Below, one piece after another: positions 46,400 to 57,075 of a stretch of DNA of 64,000 nucleotides; the first letter of the stretch is position 1; each line of letters begins with the position of its first letter. Origin of the DNA: Acestrorhynchus altus (taxonomy: Eukaryota; Chordata; Actinopteri; Characiformes; Acestrorhynchidae); the NCBI GenBank assembly GCA_034509495.1, contig CM067504.1, positions 40,207,083 through 40,271,082 of the forward strand. Reading direction: 5' to 3'. The notes beneath the pieces are model-generated. The model ran no database searches, was not told the origin of the DNA, and saw nothing but the letters and a program-made list of their open reading frames with translations. Position numbers and translations under genes: made by a program.

Positions 46400-49061
46400 A
46401 TGGTGGGTCGTCTTGGTTTATTTTGGTTTTTGGTTTATTTTGGTTTATTTTGCTTGATTTTAGTTTATTTTTTTATCTCCACAGTGTTTTAAGACATCAG
46501 ATATATTTACAGTGATCTGTAAAGCAGTCGAGGCTTCGTTAGTACGCTTAATTGGTGGATTTGGTCTCAATAAGCTGCTGCTGTTCTTTATAGTTAAGTT
46601 CATTACAGATTTACTGAAATATTATTGTTTTACCTGCTTTATATAAACTACTGTCCTTCTGCCATATTCTGCTCTTCACAGGGCAACATTTATGATAGTG
46701 AAAATAATGATACTGGTGATAGTAGTGAAAGGCAGTCACAGCTGTGCTCAGAAATGTGATCTATTATTATTATTATTATTATTAGTAGTAGTAGTATTGT
46801 ATTATATTATATTGTTATTTCTGTTAAACATTAAAGTTATAAAACCTGATTTAGGATTTATTGGCCTTTTATTAAAAGTGAGCAGCTGTATTTCTACTGT
46901 GGACTGAATTTTAGTTATTTATTTTTAAGTGATTTTAATTAAAATATGTATATTGTTTAATTATTAATATTGAGTAAGATATAAGTGAGTAAGATATATT
47001 AAAATATAAAATTGTTATGACAACAATTTAAATAAGTAATAATATTACAATTATTTAAACATGCCTTATTAAAATGCTGGATTTTCAGTTGAAATGTTAT
47101 TTCTTTGTAATAATAATTATTGTTGTTTTTATTCTTATTATTATTACACTGTAAAAGCATGGAATAATGACTCAAATGATTAAATCTTTATCTGCTTACT
47201 GTGTTTTCTGCTGTAACAATGCAAATGTCCCCCAGTGGGGTAATAAAAGTCTGTCTTATGTCATTGCTGAAAATAACACACTTTAACTTTCATCCGTAAT
47301 ACTAAATGAATATCTGTTTTTCATTTAAGATCAACTCTTAAAAACACTGAAAAGTAAAACAATTAAAAAGTATTGACGTGGTTATCCCTCCTCCCATATG
47401 AGAAACAGTTCCAGGGTTAGAGGACACTAAGCCTGGAGTTTGTTAAACAAGAATTCCTGCTTCATGAAATGGGTGCCTTCGCTTTGTCCCGACTCAGGAC
47501 AGGAGAGGAGTGAGAGTGGAGAACATGGAGAACGGAAAGGCCGCTGTGCCTTATTATGTATCCGCTGATGGTGTGTTTGCCTGAATGTGTAATGCTGTGC
47601 TGTTCTTGCAATTGTTTTACAGCTTTTCTATTCGTTCTTCAAGTCCCTGGTGGGCAAAGACGTAGTTGTGGAGTTAAAAAATGACTTGAGGTGAGTGATC
47701 TGGATCAAAACGGATTCATAGAGATGCTCACAGAGATGAAATGAGTTGTTTATATTTCTATACCATGACCTGTTTACTAACTTGTGTTCAAAACTGCAGC
47801 ATATGTGGAACGCTACACTCTGTAGATCAGGTATGTCTGAATGGGATCTGTTCTGTATTCTCAGTGCTTAGTGTTTGGCCTCTTATTTGTATTAAAACAT
47901 GTTTTCGTGTTCTCTTACAGTATCTGAACATCAAACTCACAGACATAAGTGTCACTGACCCAGAGAAGTATCCACACATGGTGAGGAACACTTCTTTTTT
48001 TTGTGATCGAGACGATTATATAAGTTTGCACTGATCATCCATAACATCAATCCCACCTCCTTGTTCCATTTTCAGCTCCTCTGACCATACAGGAGCACTT
48101 TGTTGTTCATCTGTTTCTCTGCAGACTTTATTCTCCTCCTTTCACACTGATCTTCAATGGTCAGGACCCCACAGGACCACCACAGAGCAGGTGGCGTGAT
48201 GGTGTGTTGCGCTGGTACGAGTGGATCAGACACAGCAGTGCTGCTGGAGCGTTTAACCATCTCAGTGTCACTGCTGGACACAGAACAGTCCACCAACCAG
48301 AAATCTCCAGCCGACAGCGTCCTGTGAGCACTGATGAAGGACTAGAGGATGACCAACACAAACTGTGCAGAAACAGATGAGCTTCTGTCTCTGACTTTAC
48401 ATCTACAAGGTGGAGACACTCGGTAGGAGGACTCCTGCAGTGCTGAGAATGACCCACCTTTCAAATAACACCTGCTTTGTGGTGGTCCTGTGGGGTCTGT
48501 AAGTGAAGAATTACAATGTGCTCCTATATGGGAAGTGGAGCTGATGAAAAGGAGTGTAAAAACAAGGAGGTGGTATTACTATTATGGCTGATCAGTGTAT
48601 AGTTCCTCTGTTTAAGGGTGTCGTGGACCCCTTGGTGGTGTATGTCTTACTTTGATCAACATTTGGCTTGTGACTAAATCCAGGTACCAGTTACAGACAG
48701 TTAACATTTTCATAATGTTATATTAATATGCGGTGAAATACAAACCCATCCAGCGCTGAGACTGTATTTTGTTACCAAGTCAACAAGTGTTTACAGTCGT
48801 TGATACAGCAGTTGACTGTTATATTCTTGCGACTTCCTCGTAACCATAGCGCTTCTGCCCCCTGGCTGCGCATCCTGTAATGTCTGTAAACCCGAAACCC
48901 TTTCTGTATTTTAACCTTCTCTTTGTTGTCATTAGCTGTCAGTGAAAAACTGCTTCATCCGTGGTTCCGTGGTGCGGTATGTTCAGCTTCCGGCCGACGA
49001 GGTGGACACGCAGCTCCTTCAGGACGCAGCACGCAAAGAGGCCATGCAACAGAAACAGTGA
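46400..49061 (+). CDS. lsm2: U6 snRNA-associated Sm-like protein LSm2
   Basis: Five coding exons: 46400-46402 (ATG only, followed by donor GTGGGT), 47623-47690, 47800-47830, 47921-47980 and 48936-49061 (TGA). They total 288 bases, 95 residues, the same length as human LSM2. The product begins MLFYSFFKSLVGKDVVVELK; the Sm1 part continues NDLSICGTLHSVDQYLNIKL and the Sm2 part contains CFIRGSVVRYVQLPADEVD. LSm2 is a subunit of the nuclear LSm2-8 ring that binds the U6 snRNA 3' end and of the cytoplasmic LSm1-7 mRNA-decay ring. The protein is almost fully conserved, so identity is secure. The single-codon first exon is assigned because the next exon begins exactly at codon 2. Confidence 0.95.
46762..46800 (+). 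repeat. (ATT)n/(AGT)n microsatellite
   Basis: Short trinucleotide runs in lsm2 intron 1, followed by AT-rich DNA without other structure to about 47.5 kb. Confidence 0.8.
48055..48600 (-). repeat. Otophysan-type interspersed repeat (copy 3, reverse, near full length)
   Basis: Reverse copy of the 1680-2130 family in lsm2 intron 4. Blocks include 'aggaccaccacagagcag', 'ccagccgacagcgtcctgtg' and 'acatctacaaggtggagaca'. The far end 'ggaggtggtattactattat' completes the terminal part. Confidence 0.65.
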
Positions 49062-49317
49062 TGCATCTACTTCTGTTTTCCTTTCTGATGGACTTGCAGC
49101 AAAAAATATGCTCTCATCAGTCATTTCCCTTTTATTTTAAGCACAAGTGTTTGTATAATATCGTGACCTGATGTTTGATTTTTCCAGAGCGTCTTTAAGT
49201 CTTCTCTCAGATATGTTTGTAGTACTTGGCTCTGGCCAAATGCGTAATTCTGAAAGCCAGTGTAGGTCAACGTATACCAAAATGGTTTGTAATTAAACTG
49301 GTAAATCCTTTCATTCA

Positions 49318-49339
49318 TTTTTTTTTTTTTTTTTTTTTA
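49318..49339 (+). repeat. Poly(T) tract
   Basis: About 22 consecutive T, about 260 bases beyond the lsm2 stop codon. Confidence 0.9.
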
Positions 49340-49911
49340 TAACGAGGACAAAACGAAGGATCACCAGAGCGATCAGTGAAGAATCACACTTCTGTTAAAA
49401 TAAAAATACAATGCTTAACAGTGTCATTTTTGTAAGTTATCAATTGGTTTTCTGTATCCGTGCCACATCATTGGCGAACTGGGAATTTTTTCACAAAGCG
49501 AACCTGGTTTCTCAGATAACCGACTGTCCTTTAGGAATGTCCCTCAGCTGTTCTACTGGACTGGATCAGAGGTGGCAAGGAACACAGTACTTGTGGCTTA
49601 GCTGCAGCAGAGCAGCCCAGGCAGTTGGTACTGTAGTATACTTGAGTATTTCTGTCACTTTTTACATCAACTCCCTTTATTTCACAGAATCAGTCTCTAC
49701 TTGTTCTGTACAAAATGTCATTTTTTTTGTTGTGCATTTTGTAATTAGGCAGCTAATTGCATGAGACAGAATCTGAGCACTTTAATTTGGTTTAATTTCA
49801 CACAGTCATGTGCCCTGGTCACCTCAAGTTTGGGTCCGTAAGAAAATCTCGAACAGTGTTTACTGAATCATGAGGTTTAACAAAACAGCCCAATGTGTTC
49901 TTCAGCCTCCA

Positions 49912-50100
49912 CATCAGGGCTCACCAACCCTGCTCCTGGAAAGCTGCCTTCCTGCACACTTTGGATCCAACCCTAATCCACCCAACCTGATCCAACTAAT
50001 AACTGCCTTCAGAAGTTCTTGATTGGTGGATGAGATGTTAGATTTGGGTTGGAGGGGAATCCTCCAGGGGTTCCCATGTTTGTTACCCCTTATGATGGGG
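49912..50100. repeat. Palindromic MITE-like element
   Basis: 'tcaccaaccctgctcctgga' at the left and 'tcctccaggggttcccatgtt' at the right are imperfectly inverted around 'cctgatccaactaataactg'. Similar in style to 9985-10165. Confidence 0.4.
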
Positions 50101-50212
50101 ATTCTAGCATAAACTATTATTAACATTCAGTGGTTGTAAATATCCATCATTAAAAAGGATTTAAAAGGACACTAGTACTGTGACGTAAGTATGGGACGGG
50201 TTCTATCACCTC

Positions 50213-50368
50213 TGCACAGCCTGCTCTGCTGCCCTGCACAATTTGCTGTTTTCTCTCCTTTATTCACCAACTTCAGCCTCAGGATATGCAAGTCCTCCAG
50301 GAGCAGCTGGGAAACCACTCTGCCTGCTGCACATCCGGCAAAGCCCTTCCTTGCCATTTGCACAGCTT
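50213..50368 (+). CDS. Possible upstream exon of the unidentified 50-53 kb gene
   Basis: Between an acceptor-like TCTGCACAG and a donor-like GAG|GTCTAG, a stop-free frame would join exon 50495-50601 in phase. It reads, in part, YSPTSASGYASPPGAAGKPL and ends FAQLE. All three frames are nearly open here and the donor is weak, so this is tentative. Confidence 0.25.
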
Positions 50369-50494
50369 GAGGTCTAGAACATTAGAAAATGTTCAGATCA
50401 GTATGAATGATTGGTTCCAGACTCACAGTTGGCCTCAGAAAAGCAACTCTTAGTTCATTGGTTTAGTCTGTTATCTTTGTTTATGTGTGTTAAG

Positions 50495-53400
50495 GTTGGT
50501 AAATGTATGAGCCGCCTGCCCAGGACTTCTGAAAAACTGGAACGTCCTGGTGAAGTGCCAGGGCAACAGTCCAGCCGTATGAGTGTTGTAGATGAAACAA
50601 GGTAATGGGTGGAAAAAAGGCCAAACCGAGCCTTAATCATTTATTTTCTATGCTTTGTGTTAACGTGGTGTCCATCAACTACGATTTTGACTCCTCTTTC
50701 CAGGAGACCGCGATGCAAACAAGTTGATTTAGTTTACGAAAGGAAAACCACATAAAGAGCAGCTTCCCTTATTTTCTTTAGACCCGGGATACAATGTTTT
50801 TATTTTTATCGTACTCTCATCGTCAGAAAATAGCTGCACCCAGAAGCGCTAATAAATTATTACAATTTAAATCTGCTATGATCAATATTTATTGATTTAC
50901 ACATACAGAAGTCATGTCTATAGTGGTTCTGATTTCCTGGTTATTTCGGAATTCCTGGTCACTTCGGAATTCAGGTTACTCAAAGAGCTATTTTGAAAGG
51001 TTTGCTGTTTATTGTCTTTTAATCCTCCCTCATTACTTGACGGCATTTCAGTGTCAACTTCTCCAAGTGTTTCCGCCACACAGTTGACCATAACTGTAAA
51101 CCATGACCATAAAGGACATCAAGCCATGTTCAGAAATAAAGGTGTGAGTGGAGACAAATGCCTCTAGTTCAGGGTTGTCCAGTCTTATCCGCAAAGGGCC
51201 AGTGTTGCTATAGGTTTTCATTCTAAACAACCGCTTGTTACCACACCTGATTTCACTCGTTTAATCAACTGGCCAGTTTTTATAAAACTGATCCTTTTGG
51301 CTTGAATGAAAACCTGCAGCCACGCCGGCCCTTTGCGGATAAGATCGGAAACCTCTGCTCTAGTTAAACAGGACGTGGTCTCAGTCCGCCAAACTAGGTT
51401 TTTTTAGTCACCCCTGCAGGTAATTGGTTCAGCCTATGAGAGTTAATTAGGCCTCGTGGAGGCCCGACTGGCCTCCTACTTAAACCTTTCTGCAGGCTCC
51501 AGAACCTTAGTGTGGCTTGAAATTGGCAGTTTGACTGAAGATGGTAAGTTGGAGTTGAAGACCTCGATACCCACGGCTCAACCTATTGCACAAGACGTGC
51601 TCTAATTCTAAGCCTTTAATCAGTGAGGGTTAAGCACTCTTGAACGAGATGGTCTTCAGAAGACTGGGACGAGGGACGCAAGTGTTCAGGCACCAAAGTG
51701 GTGGAACAAGGAGTTTGGATGCTTGTCTTTGGGCTGACTTTGAAGCTTGAAGGGTTTGTGTGTGGATCAGGTTTTGACCCTTGAGCTCAAGTCTGGGGGG
51801 GGACTGGTCTCCTTTTTTTGGGCTTTGTAGGCCAGGCTCATGGTTTTGACTCTGATGTTCATCTACAGGAGAGGAGTTACATGGCCTCTGCAATGTGGTT
51901 CAGCTGAAGGTCAGCTGGAACACATGAAATTTAACTTCTCTGTAAGCTGAATTATTATAGTCAGATCAGTATGAGGGGCCACAGCACACCCTATAGGTAT
52001 TGGTTTGAGTCCCCTGTAGGTGAGCTACCTAATTGAGTTTAATTAGAGTCCACTACGCTGAAGTCAGTCTTCTCTACACCCCTCAATATATAGTGATACG
52101 ACTGGCTCCTCTCTGAGTTTAATAACTTGAACCTGGCGTGAGTGGTGTTCTAATCTCTTCCGTGCTTTTCCTTCCAAGGCTGGACTCTGGCACCCCTGAT
52201 TCTGTAGGTCAGGGCTGGCTCATCCTGGTCCTGGAGTTCCAGACACCTGCATGGCAACTTGCCTTGTCTGTTGGAGCAGAGATGCCAGGACCGTTTCTCT
52301 AAATGCATTGTGGTCTACTATCCTCATGTTCTTGCCAATGTCACGAATGTAGTTACCAGCAATGTTGATGTCTGGATGAGTTCTTGTTATGCCTGGAAAC
52401 CGAGGATGCATCAGTGGGTAACTTGCTGGCAAGAAGGGACAGAAAATGCTGGTCAGACCCACAATTGTAACAGTGAGGTTCTGAATGGGTTGTAATGTTG
52501 TCAAACATCCTTTGATTCAAGCGATGATTGTTTATGCTGTAAGGGCTGTATACCTTCATGTAGTGGATTTGGCTTAGGAGGTACCCTGCACATCTTAAGT
52601 CCTCCATCCTTGTGTTCTGGTCCTGTTCCCAAGAACTGAAATCTATTCTTGGTTTTGAAACACCCCAGTAAGCTGTGGAGGAAGCTGGCATGCCAGAACC
52701 AGGGCTGCCTACCCCTGCTGAAGGTGGTAGAACTACCAGTGATGGACTGTCCAACTAGAAAGTGTCTGATTTTAGCGCGTTACTGGGTTCTGACGTTCTC
52801 AATTCCATAAACCCTACTTGGGAGAAAAGGGAACCTCAGCATTTAACTGTAGGGGTATCTGGACACATGAGCACCATCTCCTTCAGCACTAAAGTGTTGG
52901 AAAGGTTTGAGATGAAGACTTCACTCGTGTTGCACGACTCTTGGACCACCCCATTCCCACTTCCACATCCATCCACTTCCAGATGACTAGATCATTTGGA
53001 TTGAATTTTAGAAGGAGAAGAAACTGCTTGCACGCACTTAACCTCTCTGTGACTGTTTGCAGGAGGGGAAGCATTGCATGGATGAAGGCACTGGTACGAA
53101 GTCCAGCAGTGGGCCTAACTACAGTGTGTCGGAGAGCAAGGTGAACTTGGCAGACTGCTGCCCTTTGGTCCCATAGCAGCCTATTTGCACCGAATGCCAC
53201 TTCTGTTATTGACTCTCCTTGCGAAGTGACCTTCTTCTGTTTCCTGCTTTCTAGTTGGACGAACACTTCACAGAGGACCCTGTTAACTCCTCCATCTCTG
53301 ACCTGTCGGACGAAGAGGTACAGAGAGTGACTGCTTCCTTTTTTATGGTGTGGCTTGTATGAGAAGTGAACGTTGAGTAATTTTTGTGGTAAATCCAAAG

Positions 53401-53501
53401 CCATGTCTTTTTAGATTTCAACAAGGAAAGAGAACCACTGGCGACTGGGCCCTGAAGACCTTAACGATACTCTTGTGTATGACTTTGAGTTGGAACGTTG
53501 A
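50495..53501 (+). CDS. Unidentified gene, small exons with acidic Ser/Glu-rich C-terminus
   Basis: Five exons join in phase: 50495-50601, 52179-52203 (25 bases), 53063-53140, 53255-53317 and 53415-53501 (TGA). They read VGKCMSRLPRTSEKLERPGE...SSRMSVVDETR, LDSGTPDS, EGKHCMDEGTGTKSSSGPNY..., LDEHFTEDPVNSSISDLSDE-E and ISTRKENHWRLGPEDLNDTL...YDFELER. Every junction has AG and GT, and phase is kept through four introns, which is unlikely by chance. I do not recognise the family. The product looks disordered, with acidic and Ser-rich patches (SSISDLSDEE is CK2-like), and no membrane segment or known domain is visible. The start is unknown: the ATG at 50507 has a poor context (T at -3) and would give 115 residues, so exons may lie upstream. 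An alternative last exon (50704-50755) is possible. Confidence 0.6.
50820..50925. repeat. Fragment of the terminal-inverted-repeat element of 34.0-34.7 kb
   Basis: 'aaatagctgcacccagaag' and 'atgatcaatatttattgatt' with 'acacatacagaagt' match 34043-34175. Confidence 0.6.
51173..51353. mobile_element. Short MITE with about 40-bp terminal inverted repeats
   Basis: The left end (GTCTTATCCGCAAAGGGCC, then GGTTTTCATTC) is inverted at the right end (GAATGAAAACC, then GGCCCTTTGCGGATAAGA). About 180 bases in all, in the long intron of the unidentified gene. The ends resemble small hAT-type or Angel-like fish MITEs. Confidence 0.75.
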
Positions 53502-54850
53502 GCATCATAATGTGCTGCCAGGTGCTTTTTATTTTTAAATAAATATTTTGTTTGTGGGAATTTTTAAATTCATTATAACCCCCTCCTTCCCTGACGAAAT
53601 GCCTTTTTTGGGACTGGTCCTGAAATGTCCACCGACTCGTGCCGAATTGGGACGATGGTGACTTTGGGCTTTAAACTGAACGTTGTGCAGGGGGAAGCAG
53701 AAAGTGGTCATACCTGCACTTCACTTGATTTAAAGGGATCTGATACCATCATGGTTTAGTGTGTACAATGCACTTCTGTCAGGTTTTGCCACAGTGGCTT
53801 ATAGTGCAGCTGTGAAGTAAAAGGGCTCAATGCACAGGCATGTTTTGGCCTCAAGGTGGGCCATTTTGCTTATGTCTTAATCAAATGATTATAGAGCAGC
53901 ATTATTGTATTCACATAAAACTGTTTTTAATTTAATTAAAATAAGTTAAATAAGTAATTTTTGCCTTCGTAAAGCATGCGTTTCACAGCTGCCGTCTGGA
54001 AAGTCCTTTTGGGTGGGTGATTACAGTAAAATGGTCAACGTTTTCCTGATGCTCTGTGCAGATATTGACACCAGGTACAGCTTTACTGTACATTTCAAAT
54101 GATCCTCTTGGTAACAAAATGTGTAATCGGTCAGGGTTTTTATGCACGAGCTATGATCGTGTTAAACTTTTGTTGGAGACTGCCTGTCCAGAAGTGCACC
54201 CATGAGCTAGAAATATTGAAGTTTTTGCACTCTTGTGCATGTACGGTACAACCTGCTTTCTGAAGGCTTCAGAGAGCTCTTTGGACTTCAAGCAAACCAA
54301 ACTAATGTCTGAAGTAAAACCGGCTCCTCCAAAGTTGTCTCGAATGACAGTCTAATTATTTGCCGCACCTGCTTCAAATAGAAATAAATGTGGGGGGTGT
54401 CATAACTTTTCATAAGTTTTTAATTGCTTTAAAAATGACTTTAAAGCTATTTCTTCAGTTGTATTTTAGCAATATCACCTCCATCTCTCAGTGTAGCTAA
54501 AATCAAATCTCCTTATATTACAGGTTTTCATGGAGTGCCAAACAAAATCAACCCTGTTAACCTGCATGATTTTGTTTGTGCAAATTTAAAATGACTGTTC
54601 CTATTGTCAGTTTTTTTCTTCATACACTTTAAAAGACGGGTGCTTCAACTGGTTCTTTCATTGACGCTATAGAAGAACTACTTTTGGTTCCATAAAGAAC
54701 TACGTTTGTTGCACAAGGCCTTTATTATAGTCCTCTAGTTGAATCTAGATGGGTGAAAGCTTTGCGGTGTTCCAGTTAAAAGCCCACCCCTTCTTACTGT
54801 TACTTGTTGTGCTTTAAATTTTTCTGCTGAAATAAACGTTTGTCTATTCT
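53502..54850 (+). other. Probable 3' UTR of the unidentified gene
   Basis: AT-rich, non-coding. Candidate poly(A) signals are AATAAA at 53538-53543 and at 54829-54834. A GGTTCT/AGAAC palindromic patch lies at 54640-54740. The true end cannot be chosen by eye. Confidence 0.4.
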
Positions 54851-55234
54851 TGGTTTTTATGATAAAAGGGAAATGGAAATATTGGAGGTGTAGAAGTTCT
54901 ATTGTGGGCTTTTCACTACCTCATAGATGCCCTGGTTTAGTTCCTTACGCTGTCGGGTATGGCGACTCTCTAACAACTCCGCTATTGTGATGGCATGAGC
55001 GCGGCTTTTCCCTCAAACGCCCTGCTTCCTCAAACGTTGGTCCTGGAGGGCCGTGGCTCTGTGGTTTTGTTTTCCCAGAACCGGCGCACTAAATTCAGCT
55101 TAATTCACGGGAAGAGAACTGTGTAACGCTGTAGTTCTCCACCCTTGAAGTCCGAAAGCCCTGCTTTGGCTGTTAGTGCACTTGAAGCACTTCTTCATAA
55201 TAAACAGTAGAGAATATCAGTGTCATCAAAAGTT

Positions 55235-55665
55235 AGGACACACTATGAACACCTTTAATATATGGACATTTGATCTTTTTTCCATATTGAGATGTTTCTA
55301 TGATGGAGAGATCTCCAGGCCCTGCTGAATCCACGACGCTTCCACACCCATGTCATCTGTTACCCGGATAATTCAGCTTTGGATAAATCTGTCCAAAGCG
55401 CACTGTTCCAGAAGTCCTTTGTCTAGATGTTCTCTGAAACTTCCCATGAAAATGTGGTCTGCTCTTTTTTTTTTTATATCCTTCCAGACTCAACATCTAA
55501 CCTTCTTCCTGAAGGCCTCAGAGAAGGCCTCTTCACTTCTCACCATGGTGATCCCACTCATTTCAACAATCGAGAGCAAACCAAACTAAGGTCTGAGGTT
55601 TAAAAGTCCTCGCTAACACCAGTTACATCAGCAACACATCATTCACAGCGGACTCTAATTTTAGG
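55235..55665. repeat. Interspersed DNA-transposon-like repeat
   Basis: 'tttctatgatggagagatctc' at 55300-55320 is inverted relative to 1043-1063. The right half matches 37640-37740 in inverse. It lies just beyond the 3' end of bcl6. Confidence 0.5.
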
Positions 55666-55789
55666 AACTTTAAGTCCTAAATATATAAATGTGTGTGTGG
55701 GTGTGTGAGGTGCGGGGTGTGGTCTTTACGTTTGAACCGTATAAAGGAGGGAAGGCCGACTCCAGGTTTGTACATAGAAATTCAATACT

Positions 55790-57075
55790 TTTATTTTACA
55801 TTCATACACCTATTATACAGTTAGCTTAATGCATTAAAAAAAGCCCAATGCCAAAACAAGTCCTGAAGATATACAGCTTGAGCAATAATGAATTTGCCGT
55901 TTTTTCTCTTTTTCCGTTTTTTGAAAGTTGGTGAAAAGCGTTTAGAAAAACACACGCATACACACGCACAAAAAAGAAGGGAGGGAAAAGGACAAGTGTT
56001 GCCCTGCAGTTGTACCTTAGTAGAGCTGGGCTGAATGGAAAGGACTTCAGTCGCCATTGAGAAAGGCACCTTGAATACACAGTGTATATACAGACGAAAG
56101 GAGCGGGGGAAACGGGGCAATATTACAACCTGTTACTGTAGCTTCTAGTACAATGACAAAACTGTAAACCTTCACTTGCTGATAGAAATAAAAACAAAAA
56201 TCACATTTCTATACAAATACAACTGAAGCAAAATATCGTATTGGTCGTACCGTGAGCAGTACCAGTTTCTTTTTCCTTTTTTTTTTTTTTTTCCTTTTTT
56301 TTTATTTTTTTTTTCCGATGCATATTTTAATATTTAATTAAAGATTGGTTCTGCCAGCAGAGAGCAATCTCGGGGATATAATTATACGTTATGTCACAAT
56401 GTTTATGCATTTGTATGCTTAATGAATGTTTACCACTAGCAACCCACCTCATGCATATGATTTACACTTGAGAGAGCAGCCGTCATTCTCATATACAAAT
56501 AAAACCAATTCATATATTAAACGTTTACAGTCACAGCCGGGATTTCCTTTCCGCGACCGAGGCCGTTCTAGTGTGGTGTAGCCTGTACACGTAAAAAAAA
56601 AAAAATCTATGAACACGATTCTTTACACTGCCAGAAATGCCATTGCCTCAAAATATATCAGCCTTCAATTTAAATTCCCCAATACTTTCAGAAAAAAGTA
56701 CGTTTTCTTTGATATAAAATACTGTATTCTCAAAAAAAATGGATTTCAATGTTTTACATTCCGTCCTCCGCTTTTTTTTTTTTTCCTCCAACAAAATAAA
56801 GCTTTTTTCTCTTCTCCGTAACTCAAAGCTTAAAAACACTCCACGTTACCATATATTTATATGCAAATATAAACAATAAAGTGACAAGAGACCGTACATG
56901 GTTCTACGTTCACATGTAGAGGAAACCCGTAGAATGGCATTGGATGCCTAGTTTTGTTTTTGTTTTTGTTTTTTTTCCTTCTTTTCTGATCAACACAGTG
57001 TGGCACTACAATTTCGGATGATTGTACGAGTCAGGCTCAGAGAATGCCATGGTCAGGGCTGGCCCATGCATTTGT
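55790..57075 (-). other. bcl6: bcl6 3' UTR
   Basis: About 1.3 kb of AT-rich, non-coding sequence follows the stop codon on the minus strand. It ends near an AATAAA signal (TTTATT at 55790-55795 on +). Several A-rich/T-rich runs (56275-56315, 56770-56785, 56955-56977) and TATTTAT-like words suggest an unstable mRNA, as for mammalian BCL6; that is inference. Confidence 0.55.

Noticed and set aside
50704..50755. Alternative terminal exon for the unidentified gene (RPRCKQVDLVYERKTT, then stop)
   Set aside because: A strong acceptor makes it possible, but the downstream route through 52179-53501 keeps phase over four further exons; it is kept only as a possible isoform.
52220..53404. Minus-strand frames of 94-171 codons in the 52-53.4 kb region
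   Set aside because: They overlap plus-strand exons that join in phase; no family motif or splice support was found on the minus strand.
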